In this document: positions 1-9,024 of the stretch, piece after piece
Layout: each line of letters begins with the position of its first letter
Numbering within the stretch: position 1 is the first letter of the stretch
Source: JACNKJ01 sp964344565
Lineage (GTDB): Bacteria > Krumholzibacteriota > Krumholzibacteriia > JACNKJ01
Assembly: GCA_964344565.1 (NCBI GenBank)
Contig: CAYFNT010000017.1
Location: 1-64,000, forward strand
DNA: 64,000 bases
Direction of reading: 5' to 3'
Notes under the pieces: model-generated
What the model was told of the DNA's origin: nothing
Database searches by the model: none
What the model saw: only the letters and a program-made list of their open reading frames with translations
Translations under genes and position numbers: made by a program

Positions 1-164
1 ATGATTGACTAATAGGGTCCGTTTATCGTAAAATTGCCTGAAGGTGCGCCGCATCTTCAGGGTGCACGACATATCGAAGGCGCGCCCTTCAGCTCCACAG
101 AGTTGCAACCACGGGGTTTGAATCCCCACGGAGTTAGAGAAGCATCACGAAAGGAGCATCACCA

Positions 165-779
165 ATGAGGACATTGACATTCCTGGCCATAATGTTGATC
201 GCTGCCTCGGCCTTCGCCATGGACATGCGTACCGGAACGCAGAGCATGGTCGACTGGCCGAGCGATCGCGACGCCTACAGCTGCGACAGCGAGATCTTCG
301 ACAGCGGCTTCTATCAGGACATGATCATCTACGGCAACGCCTTCGACGTCGGCGCGGGCGGCATGCTCACGACGGTCGAGTTCTGGCACTACGCCTGGGG
401 CGAAGTGGCCGGTCCGTACGACTACACGCTCTTCGTCATGGACGAAGCCACCTGCGCGGTGCTCTGCCAGTTCGATCTGCAGGCCGCCGACTCCATGAAC
501 GATCACGTTCTGGAAGTCGTGGATCTGTCGGCCGAGGGCTGCATGGTCTCGGGCAACATCGTCGTCGGCGTGCTGCCGCTGACGGTTTCACCCTATGGCT
601 ACTACCATCCGACCCTGGACTTCGAGTACAGCCCGCTGGATGGCTGCATGCGCCAGGTTGTCGACTTCGTGGGCTGCGACACGCCCCTGGACAACGGCGA
701 CTTCCTGCTTCGGATCACCGTGGAAACCACCACGGCCACCGATGGCGTCAGCTTCAGCACGGTCAAGGCCATTTACTAG
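165..779 (+). CDS. Exported all-beta protein of unknown function with short C-terminal tail motif
   Basis: A 204-residue protein opening with a clear signal peptide (MRTLTFLAIMLIAASAFA), so it should be exported. An AAAGGAG ribosome site lies about 10 bases before the ATG. The mature part is acidic and rich in Tyr, Asp and Cys, and reads like a beta-sandwich, but I do not recognise the family. The last residues, VSFSTVKAIY, match the ends of the beta-helix proteins at 6387-7582 and 7644-8765 and the remnant at 9025-9243. This tail may be a sorting or processing signal. A strong terminator follows within 25 bases, so the gene is probably monocistronic. Function unknown; the coding call itself is secure. 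Confidence 0.8.
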   Translation: MRTLTFLAIMLIAASAFAMDMRTGTQSMVDWPSDRDAYSCDSEIFDSGFYQDMIIYGNAFDVGAGGMLTTVEFWHYAWGEVAGPYDYTLFVMDEATCAVLCQFDLQAADSMNDHVLEVVDLSAEGCMVSGNIVVGVLPLTVSPYGYYHPTLDFEYSPLDGCMRQVVDFVGCDTPLDNGDFLLRITVETTTATDGVSFSTVKAIY

Positions 780-801
780 TTTCAGTTGGGTTGCATGAGA
801 A

Positions 802-827
802 GGGCCCGCCGATGGCGGGCCCTTTTT
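802..827 (+). terminator. Rho-independent terminator
   Basis: A 9-bp perfect stem GGGCCCGCC / GGCGGGCCC with loop GAT is followed by TTTTT. It lies 22 bases after the stop of the gene at 165-779 and before the convergent gene ending at 850. Confidence 0.85.
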
Positions 828-849
828 CATTCGATCACATCGCTCCGAC

Positions 850-2199
850 TCACTTCAGCAGAACGAGTTTCTCCCAGCGCTCGGCGCCATCGTATCTTCC
901 TCGCAGCATATAGACGCCGGACGCCAGATGGACGCCGGCGGAGTTGCAACCGTCCCAAGTGCAGATCTGCTCGCCCGCCTCCAGGATTGCACCCGTGTAC
1001 AGTTCCCGAACGAGTCGTCCCGCCAGATCGTAGACGCTCAGATGCACGGGCCCCGGCGATTCCAGCACGAACCGAATTGTCGTGCTCGGATTGAAGGGAT
1101 TGGGATAGGCAGCGAGATTCGCGGTCGCGGCAGGCGTTCCCTCAGCTCCCGTGGGGAAGTCGCAGCCCAGACCGAAGGCTCCCATGAGCACGCCGCAGCT
1201 GTTGTTCTCGGGCAGGCAGGGAGAACCAAGCGCCAGGCTAAAGTCACCGGCATCCTGGTCGCAGAACATGGGATGGCTCGAGATGTTGCCGTTGATGCCG
1301 GTCTGATCCTCCATTTCTCCTGCGTAGTTGCCCTCCTCGTTCCAGTAGACATCGTTGCAGTAGGTCAGGATGACGGGATCCCCACCTTCGGCGCTGGCAT
1401 TGTAGATACCGCCGCCCTCGGTGCTGAAGGCCACGATGGAGTTCTCCACGAGCAGCGTGTCGTGGGCCACCCAGATGGCGCCGCCGGTCCACTCGGCCCA
1501 GTTGCTCACGAAGGTGCAGTTTCGTATCACCGGGTTTGCATTGCTCCCGTCACTGAAGAAGGCACCGCCCCAGAACTGGGCTCCGTTGTCGATAAAGAGG
1601 CAATCTTCGATAAGGGGAGACCCTCCCAAGCGATTGAAAATAGCGCCGCCGTCGGAAGCGTAGTTGCCTCGGAAGAAGCAACCTTGGATGAGAGGAGCAC
1701 TATGAGAAATCTGGATCGCTCCTCCCCCATATTCCCCTTCATTATCAAGGAAATCGCACTCCAGTATTTCGATTTCCGAATCCCACATGTAGATTCCCGC
1801 GGCGATACTCGTGAGGTTCTCAGTGATGATGCAATTCGAGATGCGCATTTCAGAATACGCCGCGCGTATCGCTCCTCCCTGATCGCTGCCGCCGCGAATG
1901 GTGAGCCCTTCCAGGCGCACCAGCGAATCCACATCTTCGCAGAAGAAGACGCGGCCCAGTCCTTGGGCGTCGACGGTCACGCAGTCGGGATCGCCGCCGA
2001 GGCTTCGAACGGTCAAACCCGGCCGCAGGACGATGTCGTGTTCGTAGTAGGTGCCGCAGTCGATGAGGATCGTGTCGCCGAGTTCACCGGCGTCGACGCC
2101 GGCCTGGATGGTGGGTTCGTCGGCGGGCACGTGGATGGTCGCGGAGAAAGCTGGGAGAACGAGGACCATCAGCACTAGCGTGGCAAGACACTTCGACAT
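850..2199 (-). CDS. Exported right-handed beta-helix protein with FlgD-like C-terminal sorting module
   Basis: A 449-residue protein. It has a signal peptide (LVLMVLVLPAFSA), then TIHVPADEPTIQAGVDAG, the usual opening of a parallel beta-helix. Repeats follow with the pattern GGAI...NCxFxxNxA, about 24 residues each, at roughly 95-290. The final 80 residues are a FlgD-like Ig module: AYPNPFNPSTTIRF, then GAILEAGEQ, WDG and SGVYMLRG. In FCB bacteria such modules go with outer-surface sorting. A GGGAGGTGAAAG ribosome site fixes the ATG. It is a close paralogue of the gene at 7644-8765, sharing GSPCLPENN and MGAFGLGC, but that gene ends in a short tail. Substrate or ligand unknown; polysaccharide binding or adhesion is possible. 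Confidence 0.85.
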   Translation of the reverse strand: MSKCLATLVLMVLVLPAFSATIHVPADEPTIQAGVDAGELGDTILIDCGTYYEHDIVLRPGLTVRSLGGDPDCVTVDAQGLGRVFFCEDVDSLVRLEGLTIRGGSDQGGAIRAAYSEMRISNCIITENLTSIAAGIYMWDSEIEILECDFLDNEGEYGGGAIQISHSAPLIQGCFFRGNYASDGGAIFNRLGGSPLIEDCLFIDNGAQFWGGAFFSDGSNANPVIRNCTFVSNWAEWTGGAIWVAHDTLLVENSIVAFSTEGGGIYNASAEGGDPVILTYCNDVYWNEEGNYAGEMEDQTGINGNISSHPMFCDQDAGDFSLALGSPCLPENNSCGVLMGAFGLGCDFPTGAEGTPAATANLAAYPNPFNPSTTIRFVLESPGPVHLSVYDLAGRLVRELYTGAILEAGEQICTWDGCNSAGVHLASGVYMLRGRYDGAERWEKLVLLK

Positions 2200-2346
2200 C
2201 TTTCACCTCCCTGAGTGTATTTAACTTTAGCAGACCTGGGGGCACTTGTCGTCAGTTCGCTGCGGACCAGGAATCTCGCCTCTCGCGGTCGAATTGACAG
2301 AGCCCTTGTCCTGCATCATGATGGGTCTTATCGGGAGGTACATTGA

Positions 2347-2856
2347 ATGGAATTCGAGAGTCTGGTCGAACAGCTGGAAAAGAACGGAAAGCGCCTGATC
2401 GCGCTGGCCGGAGATCTCGACACGGAAGCGGCGCGCTGGAAGCCCGACGAGAAGACCTGGTCCATGCTCGAGATCATGGCCCATATGTTGGACATCGAAC
2501 GGGAAGACTTCCGCGTCCTGTTGGATCTGAGCTTCCATCACCCCGGAAAGAAACGGGATCGCATCGCACCGGAAGCCTGGGTCACCGAGCGGAAGTACAA
2601 CGAGCGAGACCTCACGGAAACCCTCGCTGACTTCGCCAATGAGCGGGCCGATTCCCTGGCCTGGCTGCGGAATCTGGAATCCCCAGACTGGGATCTCAGT
2701 TACGAGATGCCCTGGGGCACGATCCGCACCGGGGATGTCATGGCCGCCTGGGCGGCCCACGACATCCTGCACATGCGGCAGATGGTCAAACTGCTCTGGT
2801 TAAAGAGTCAGACCTTTGTGCCCCCCTATTCGACCCAGTACGCGGGCGAGTGGTAA
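2347..2856 (+). CDS. DinB-family protein
   Basis: A 169-residue four-helix-bundle protein of the DinB / YfiT-like superfamily. The metal-ligand pattern is visible: a His in EIMAHMLDIE near residue 46 and HDILHMRQM near residue 140. These proteins bind a divalent metal through about three His; members include thiol-dependent S-transferases, and many have no known role. The start has a good site, GGGAGGT, 8 bases upstream. There is no signal peptide, so it is cytoplasmic. It stands alone between two exported-protein genes and no operon partner is obvious. Confidence 0.82.
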   Translation: MEFESLVEQLEKNGKRLIALAGDLDTEAARWKPDEKTWSMLEIMAHMLDIEREDFRVLLDLSFHHPGKKRDRIAPEAWVTERKYNERDLTETLADFANERADSLAWLRNLESPDWDLSYEMPWGTIRTGDVMAAWAAHDILHMRQMVKLLWLKSQTFVPPYSTQYAGEW

Positions 2857-2977
2857 GGAAAGCGAATTCTTGGCCTTCCGCGGCTCTAGGCTTCCTTCCG
2901 CTGACCTAAATGTGATAAAATCGTCTTCAAAGTGTTGAATTTGGCACTACCCCACGACCAAGTCGAAGGGAAGCGCG

Positions 2978-4000
2978 ATGAAATCCTTGCTGATCTCCTG
3001 CATCGCGATCCTGGCCCTCGTCAGCGCCGCCAGCGCCCTGGACCGGATCGTGCACTACGAACACTTCACCGCCGATTGGTGACCCACCTGTCCGTCCGTC
3101 GCAGTTGCGATGACCGACTTCATGGAACTGCATGACGAGAGCGAAGTCTGCGTCGTGCAGAACGACTATGACGATGCTTTCAACTCGGATCGCGTTTCCT
3201 TCTGGGGCGTGTCCGCATGGCCCACCATCGTCGGCAACGGTCTCGAAGACGTCTGGCCGATCAGCTGCATCGAGGGCGACTACGCGGCCAACGACGCCGT
3301 TCCCGCCTTCATGACCATCGACATCACCGAGAACGGCATGGGCGATTTCTCGGTGCACCTCTACACCGAAGAGGACATCACCGGCGGATCCTTCTGCATG
3401 GTCGTGACGCTGGACGAATGGGTCCAGGGAGCGAGCGGTCTGAGCCATCTGCCCCATCACGTGAAACTGCATCTGACCGATTCCCGCTGGGGCGATCCCT
3501 TCACCCTTCTAGCAGGCGAGAGCGTGGACATCAGCCACACCTTCACCGTGGATCCGGAATGGGACTACGGCATGATGGGCGTCGCGGCTTGGGTGACCCG
3601 GCAGGGCGGCACCAGCGTGAGCACCTGCACATACGGCCCCATCGGCAATCCGAATGAAGTGCTCCAGTCGCGTTGGGTCCCGACGACTCCCACGGGCGTC
3701 GAGGAGACCGGACCCATGGCCTTCGGCGTGAGCATCCAGGGCGCGTTCCCAAACCCCTTCAATCCGAAGATCACGATCCGCTTCGCCGTCGAGCGCGAGC
3801 AGAGCGTTCAGCTCACCGTGCACGACTTCAGTGGTCGTCAGGTGGCCGAACTCGCGCATCGCTTCTTCGATGCCGGCGAGCACTCGATCAACTGGGACGG
3901 CACCGACGACGCCGGACAGGCTCAGTCTTCGGGTGTGTACTTCGTGAAGATCAAGAGCGACTCGGCAGAGGATTCCCAGAAGATGATGCTGCTGAAGTAG
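2978..4000 (+). CDS. Putative exported selenoprotein: thioredoxin-like (U-P-T-C) with FlgD-like C-terminal module
   Basis: Read from the ATG at 2978 (AAGGGA site 6 bases upstream), the frame runs 340 codons with one internal TGA at 3080-3082, codon 35. Residues 1-21 are a signal peptide. Then comes HYEHFTADW-TGA-PTCPSV. In the related Omp28/thioredoxin-like exported proteins this block reads FTATWCxxC, so the TGA replaces the first active-site Cys (U35-P-T-C38). A thioredoxin cis-Pro motif, VSAWPT, has its Pro at residue 82. Residues 250-340 are a FlgD-like module (FPNPFNPKITIRF, WDGTDDAG, SGVYFVKI). A SECIS-like hairpin lies just after the TGA. Selenocysteine is the best reading. A nonsense mutation or base error from TGC/TGT is the alternative. 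A gene caller would start at 3110 and lose the signal peptide and active site. Confidence 0.78.
3090..3118 (+). promoter_or_regulatory. Candidate bacterial SECIS element
   Basis: Core hairpin at 3097-3112: CGUCGC pairs with GCGAUG (one G.U pair), leaving a 4-base loop AGUU at 3103-3106. Lower pairs with small bulges can extend it to about 3090-3118. Bacterial SECIS elements lie directly after the UGA and carry a G within the first two bases of a small apical loop some 16-37 bases downstream. Here the loop G is base 22 after the TGA. The fit is by eye; no folding energy was computed. Confidence 0.6.
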
Positions 4001-4017
4001 CGCAAGCAATGGCAATG

Positions 4018-4047
4018 CAAAGCCCCGGAGATACCTCCGGGGCTTTG
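4018..4047 (+). terminator. Rho-independent terminator
   Basis: A near-perfect hairpin, AAAGCCCCGGAG / CTCCGGGGCTTT with a short loop, starts 17 bases after the stop at 4000. The T-run is only three bases. Between it and the ATG at 4297 I see only a good ribosome site and no gene. Confidence 0.75.
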
Positions 4048-4296
4048 TATTAGTAACCCGTTCGCCCACACCCCTTTCGACTCCAAACCATCAATGCGCC
4101 GGAAAAGCATGAATTCCGCAGCCCGCTTTATGCACGGCCAGGGATTTGATTCGGGCAATCCCCTACGATAGAATTGAGATGACCGCTCCCTGCCGAGGGG
4201 TCGGCACTCTCGAGCAGGCGGTGGTCCGATTCCCTTGTGGCGGTGCGCGCCGCCCCGCTCACGAGAGATGGTCGTGAGAGGTTGGGGAGGTGTGAC

Positions 4297-6297
4297 ATGT
4301 TCGGTCTCAAGCCGCAGGCCTTCGCGCTTGTACTCTTCTTGCTTTTCATCTTTTCCCCATCAAGTGGATTTGAAGCGACCCATCCAAGCCCCGAGGAGGC
4401 TCCGGGCTTCAATGGAGTGACCTCCGAATCGCCCTCCTCAAGAGATGAGGACGCGGATTGGGAATCCACCAACGGACCCTGGGGAGCCGTACCCTATTCC
4501 ATGGAGACGACTTCCTACGGCACTCTTCTCGTGGGGACCGAGAACGGTGGGCTCTATCGCTCGGAGGACGACGGCGCAACCTGGACTGCATCGAACGACG
4601 GCCTTGACTGGCCCTGCTGCAACTACAATGTCAGCGCATTGAAGGCCACGGCCCAGACCTGCTATCTGGGGACCTGGGGCGGTGGCGTCTTCCGATCCGA
4701 TGACGATGGCCTCTTCTGGTACCCCACCGGAACCGTTCCCGGTGACGGCTATCCCATCGTGCGCGCGCTCGCGGCCTGCCACTTCGGCGAGACGGTCTAC
4801 GCGGGCGGCAACTTCGGCGTGGCTCGGTCCGATGACGGAGGAGCGACCTGGTACAAGGTCAATGACGGCCTGCCCGGTTCCTGGGTCACCAGCCTCGCGC
4901 TTCGCGGGCCCGTACTCTACGCCATGCTCAGCGAAGGCGTTTACAGACTCGATCCGGACAGCTCGACTTGGAGCGAGTGGAACGACGGCCTCTTCGCCAC
5001 CTACGGACAGCAATCCCTGTGCGTGACGGCCGAAAGCCTCTTTCTATCGACCCACGAAGGCGGCGTCTTCCACCTCGATTGCGGGGACGCCGATTGGATC
5101 CCGCTCAACGACGGACTCTGGGACGACAACGCGGACGCCCTCATCGAAGTCGATGGCCGTTACTACGTCGGAACCATGGGCAGCGGCGTCTTCGCCTGGA
5201 ACGTCGAGACCGGCGCCTGGGACTGGAAGAGCGAAGGCCTGAGCAACACGGACGTAAGGCTGATGATGTGCCGAGGACTGACGCCCTACGCGGGCACTTA
5301 CGGCGGCGGCGTCTTCGCCTACGACTCCGAGGTCGAATTGTGGAGCGCCAGCAACGTCGGACTGTCGGCGTCGTTGGTGAGGGATCTCGCCTGCGATGGT
5401 ACGAACATCTACGCGGGCCTGATCGGAGGCGGNNNNNNNNNNNNNNNNNNNNNNNNNNNNNNNNNNNNNNNNNNNNNNNNNNNNNNNNNNNNNNNNNNNN
5501 NNNNNNNNNNNNNNNNNNNNNNNNNNNNNNNNTCCATCGTGCATGACATCGTGATCGCCGGAACGACGCTCTACGCGACGACCATCGACCAGGGCGTCTG
5601 GAGGCTCGAAGACGGCGAAAGCACCTGGGTGGCCATCAACACCGACCTGCCCGAACTCAGCACCTGGACCCTGATCCAGCACGAAGGAGAGCTCTTCGTC
5701 GGACACCACAGCAGCGGAGTATCGCGCTGGAACGAGGGCAGCCAATCTTGGGACGCCACCGGAATGAGCACGGGCACCGTCTTCTGTCTGGCGAGTGTGG
5801 ACGGATGGCTCATGGCCGGAACCTGGGGCATTCTCTATGCGACGGAGGATCTCGGCGGCACATGGATCGATGCCGGCAATGGACTGCAGCCCTGGCTGGC
5901 GATCCAGTCCATCGCCCGGTGCGGCGATCGGACCTTCGTGGGAATGGACGGCAGCGGCGTCTGGCGTTCCATCCCGCCCACGGCCGTCGACGAAGCGGAG
6001 GATTCGGACCACTTCGGGCAGGGCAGAGATCGACTGCGAATCTTGCCCAACCCCTTCATCGATGGTGCGCGCATCCTGTTCCAGTTGAACAGGCCCGAGC
6101 GGGTGACGCTTTCCATCTACGACGTGAGCGGACGTTTGGTGACAAGGCTTGCGAACGGCAGGCTGGAGGCTGGCGAGCACGAAAGGACCTGGGACGGAAC
6201 CATGCCGGGCGGCAGCCGGGCCGCGGCCGGCATGTACCTGGTGAGGCTCCAGGCAGGAGGTCGAGAGTCGATCACAAAGACCGTGAGTCTGCGATAG
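4297..6297 (+). CDS. Exported beta-propeller (BNR/ligand-sensor-like) protein with FlgD-like C-terminus
   Basis: The start at 4297 is chosen because GGGGAGG lies 6 bases upstream and a signal peptide follows (MFGLKPQAFALVLFLLFIF). The body is about ten repeats of 40-50 residues with the motif GxYRSEDDGATWxxxNDGL and YAGTxGGGVF, typical of BNR/Ycf48-like or two-component-sensor-like propellers. The last 85 residues form a FlgD-like module (LPNPFIDGARILFQL, SIYDVSGRLV, WDGTMPGG). A 100-N gap (5433-5532) falls inside the repeats, so repeat number and total length are uncertain, although both sides read in the same frame. A surface-displayed binding protein is likely; the ligand is unknown. Confidence 0.82.
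   Translation: MFGLKPQAFALVLFLLFIFSPSSGFEATHPSPEEAPGFNGVTSESPSSRDEDADWESTNGPWGAVPYSMETTSYGTLLVGTENGGLYRSEDDGATWTASNDGLDWPCCNYNVSALKATAQTCYLGTWGGGVFRSDDDGLFWYPTGTVPGDGYPIVRALAACHFGETVYAGGNFGVARSDDGGATWYKVNDGLPGSWVTSLALRGPVLYAMLSEGVYRLDPDSSTWSEWNDGLFATYGQQSLCVTAESLFLSTHEGGVFHLDCGDADWIPLNDGLWDDNADALIEVDGRYYVGTMGSGVFAWNVETGAWDWKSEGLSNTDVRLMMCRGLTPYAGTYGGGVFAYDSEVELWSASNVGLSASLVRDLACDGTNIYAGLIGGXXXXXXXXXXXXXXXXXXXXXXXXXXXXXXXXXXSIVHDIVIAGTTLYATTIDQGVWRLEDGESTWVAINTDLPELSTWTLIQHEGELFVGHHSSGVSRWNEGSQSWDATGMSTGTVFCLASVDGWLMAGTWGILYATEDLGGTWIDAGNGLQPWLAIQSIARCGDRTFVGMDGSGVWRSIPPTAVDEAEDSDHFGQGRDRLRILPNPFIDGARILFQLNRPERVTLSIYDVSGRLVTRLANGRLEAGEHERTWDGTMPGGSRAAAGMYLVRLQAGGRESITKTVSLR
5433..5532. other. 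100-N scaffold gap inside propeller repeats
   Basis: The flanks are related propeller repeats but not identical, so unlike the gap at 7144-7243 this looks like real missing sequence, probably an assembly break in a repetitive gene. The length of 100 is a filler value. Confidence 0.9.
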
Positions 6298-6386
6298 CGC
6301 TTCGGTCCTCGCGGTCTGCATCGGTTTTGATGGGTTTCCACGGGAAATCCCGTTAGACTGGCAGGGACCCTTGACGGGAGGTTGAG

Positions 6387-7582
6387 ATGGATCGAAGTGC
6401 CGGAGGGACCACCAGACTCGCCCTAGCTTTTTCCCTCGTTGTCGTATTGGCCGGAACCGCGCTGAGCGACATCATACGAGTGCCCACCGATCAACCCACC
6501 ATCGCACTGGCCCTGTCCATCGCCATGCCCGGCGACATCGTGGAAGTCGAGCCCGGCGTCTACTACGAATCGGGATTGAGCGTGCCAGCCGGCGTCACCC
6601 TGCGAGGGGCGACCGGAGATCCGAGATGCGTGGTGATCGACGGAGGGGGCGAAGGCAGCGTATTGCTCATGGCGGGAAAGGGTGCCGCCAACACCGTCAA
6701 GGACATCACCATTCGGAATGGCAGCGCAGCCGAAGGCGGGGGAGCCTTCATTTTCGACCGCCAGGTCACCATGATCAACTGCATCCTCACGGCCTGCACC
6801 GCCTTGGGATACGGCGGCGCCATCTACGCGACGGGCCCATCCTGCCTGCTCGACATCTTCGCCTGCCTCTTCATCGCAAACATGGCGGCCAGCTACGACG
6901 GGGGCGCAATCTACGCTAACGCCCAGGCGGCGATCATCCTGACCGCCTGCCTGTTCCAAGGCAACACGGCCATGCGATACGGCGGCGCGCTTTACCTGTA
7001 CTGGGTGACGGCGAATATCCTGCGCTGCACCTTCTTCGACAACTACGGGGAGTTCGGAGGCGCCTGCATCGGTCTCTACTCGACGGTGGTCCCCATCATC
7101 GCCTGCATTCTCGCCTTCAGCCAGTGGGGAGAGGCCATCTTCGNNNNNNNNNNNNNNNNNNNNNNNNNNNNNNNNNNNNNNNNNNNNNNNNNNNNNNNNN
7201 NNNNNNNNNNNNNNNNNNNNNNNNNNNNNNNNNNNNNNNNNNNGTCCCCATCATCGCCTGCATTCTCGCCTTCAGCCAGTGGGGAGAGGCCATCTTCGCT
7301 GAATCCGATTCCCGGAACGTCGTGACCCTGAGTTGCACGGATATCTTCGGCAACCCGGGCGGAGATTGGACGCCGCTCATCGCGGACCAGCTAGGGGTGG
7401 ACGGAAACATCAGCGAGGATCCGCAGTTCTGCAGCAGCGACGGAAGCGGGGACAATCTGTCGCTTCAGAGCGACTCGCCCTGCGCCGACTGCGAGGGTGA
7501 AGTCATGGGCTGCTACGAGGTGGCATGCGGGGAGTCCGCGGCGACGGTCAGCACATGGGGACAGTTGAAGCTGATGTATTGA
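6387..7582 (+). CDS. Exported right-handed beta-helix protein (split by a false assembly gap)
   Basis: ATG 6387 has a GGGAGG site and a signal peptide (LALAFSLVVVLAGTALS), then IIRVPTDQPTIALALSIA, a beta-helix opening. Repeats of the form GGAIYA...ACLFxxNxA fill residues 110-245. The reading frame appears to shift across the N gap, but the 55 bases before it are repeated exactly after it. If the gap and one copy are removed, the frame passes straight through VPIIACILAF and on to NVVTLSCTDIFGN. The protein ends in VSTWGQLKLMY, the short tail motif, with no FlgD-like module. The corrected length is about 346 residues. It is a paralogue of the helix proteins on either side. Confidence 0.85.
7089..7298. 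other. False scaffold gap flanked by a 55-bp exact duplication
   Basis: Bases 7089-7143 are identical to 7244-7298, on either side of 100 N (7144-7243). A repeat of exactly 55 bases suggests unmerged contig ends from a k=55 assembly graph. The true sequence should lack the N run and one copy; this also restores the reading frame of the surrounding gene. Confidence 0.88.
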
Positions 7583-7643
7583 GTGATCGAGTATCCTCTT
7601 CCGAGGACGGCGCTCCCGAGTTGAGTCTCAGGAGGCATCGGCC

Positions 7644-8765
7644 TCAGAAAAGACTCTTCACGCGACTCCAAGTCGTTTCCTCGGAGCCTCCGCCGATAGG
7701 CACTGAGGTGGCGTTTTCACATCCGAGTCCGAATGCGCCCATCCGCACTCCGCAGTCGTTGTTTTCGGGCAGGCAGGGAGATCCCAAGGCCAGGGTGAAA
7801 TCGCCGGCTACTGGATCGCAGAAAAGCGGATGGCTGGAGATGTTTCCGTACAGACCTTCGAGATCAGGAATCTCGCCGCCGTAGCCGCCGTCCACATTGC
7901 CGTAGACATCGCAGCAGGCGAAGTTCAGGTATGCGGCATCGTCGTGCACATAGATCCCCGACGATTCCCGATTGAAGGCGATGATGGTGTTCTCGATGTC
8001 GAAGGCGCAATGGTCGGCGCTGAACAGTCCGCCGCCCGCCCAGCCGGCGGCGTTGTTCACGATGGTGCAGGCGCGCATGACCGGGCCTCCCGTATCCCCC
8101 GTGAGCTCGAGCCCTCCGCCCCAGATGCCCGCCTCGTTGTCTGCGAACAGGCACTCCTCGATGAGGATATCCGAGTAGAGGATGCACGCGCCTCCGCCAT
8201 CCTGATCGACTTGATTTCCGATGAAGCTGCAGCGACTCAGGATGATGCCGTCGCCGTGCTCCAGGTGAAGGCCCGCACCGGTGCCGCCAGCGGAGTTGGC
8301 GAGGAACTCGCAATCCTGGATGAGGCCAGTGCAGCTTCCGGCGTGCATCCCGCCGCCGGCCCCCGCGTAGTTCGAGGTGAAGCGGCAGTCGAGAACTTCG
8401 ATGCTGGAGTTCTCGATGTGGAGCCCACCGCCCAATTCGGAGTTCTCTACCTGTCCGCCCATGAAGGTGAAGCCTCGAATGACCGTGGAGGTACCGGCAT
8501 CGCTCAATGACATCACCCTACCCAGGCTCTGCGCGTCGATACTCACGCAATCGGGGGTTAGGGATTCACTGAGAAGAGCGACTCCCGGCTTCATCTCGAT
8601 GTCGTGCTCGAAGTAGTTTCCGCAGGAGACAATCACGGTATCGCCGGCATCGGCAGCGTCGATGCCCGCCTGGATCGTCGCCTGGTCGGCGGGCACGTGG
8701 ATGGTCACGGCGTAAACAGCGGGGGCGGACAGAAGTACCGCGAGTATAGAAACTCGGATGGACAT
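7644..8765 (-). CDS. Exported right-handed beta-helix protein with short C-terminal tail
   Basis: A 373-residue protein with signal peptide (SILAVLLSAPAVYA), then TIHVPADQATIQAGIDAA. About eight helix coils follow with patterns such as GGGLHIENSSIEVLDCRF and NNAAGWAGGGLF. It is paralogous to 850-2199 along its whole length, including the cap GSPCLPENN..CG..MGAFGLGC. After that cap it has only a linker and the tail TTWSRVKSLF in place of the FlgD-like module. GGAAGG lies upstream of the ATG. Cell-surface localisation is likely; the substrate is unknown. Confidence 0.84.
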   Translation of the reverse strand: MSIRVSILAVLLSAPAVYAVTIHVPADQATIQAGIDAADAGDTVIVSCGNYFEHDIEMKPGVALLSESLTPDCVSIDAQSLGRVMSLSDAGTSTVIRGFTFMGGQVENSELGGGLHIENSSIEVLDCRFTSNYAGAGGGMHAGSCTGLIQDCEFLANSAGGTGAGLHLEHGDGIILSRCSFIGNQVDQDGGGACILYSDILIEECLFADNEAGIWGGGLELTGDTGGPVMRACTIVNNAAGWAGGGLFSADHCAFDIENTIIAFNRESSGIYVHDDAAYLNFACCDVYGNVDGGYGGEIPDLEGLYGNISSHPLFCDPVAGDFTLALGSPCLPENNDCGVRMGAFGLGCENATSVPIGGGSEETTWSRVKSLF

Positions 8766-9024
8766 CAGTACCTTCCGGAATAGGCTATAAGTTTACCATT
8801 ATCCGTAGCGGCTGTCATTGTGGCTTCGACCGCAATTGTTCTCCCCAGTTAAAGCGGACCGAGACTCTTCGGCACCCTGCCCGAAGGAACCATTGTGGAG
8901 ATCGCGGAATCGAGCAGCACGGAACCATAAATGTAGCGGCTACGCTGGACATTCCGCTCCCAGTCTATGGTGACGGAATCACAGCAGCCATCGAGGATGT
9001 TTTGTTCGCTGTTCAGTTTGATGA

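Noticed and set aside
988..1001. TGCACCCGTGTACA as another member of the palindrome family
   Set aside because: It fits the consensus but lies in an ordinary FlgD-module coding stretch (ELYTGAI) and is not a perfect palindrome; chance is possible, so it was not counted.
3110..4000. Short gene starting at the ATG at 3110
   Set aside because: This start lacks a signal peptide and ribosome site and begins inside the thioredoxin-like domain. The frame continues upstream through the TGA to a good start at 2978.
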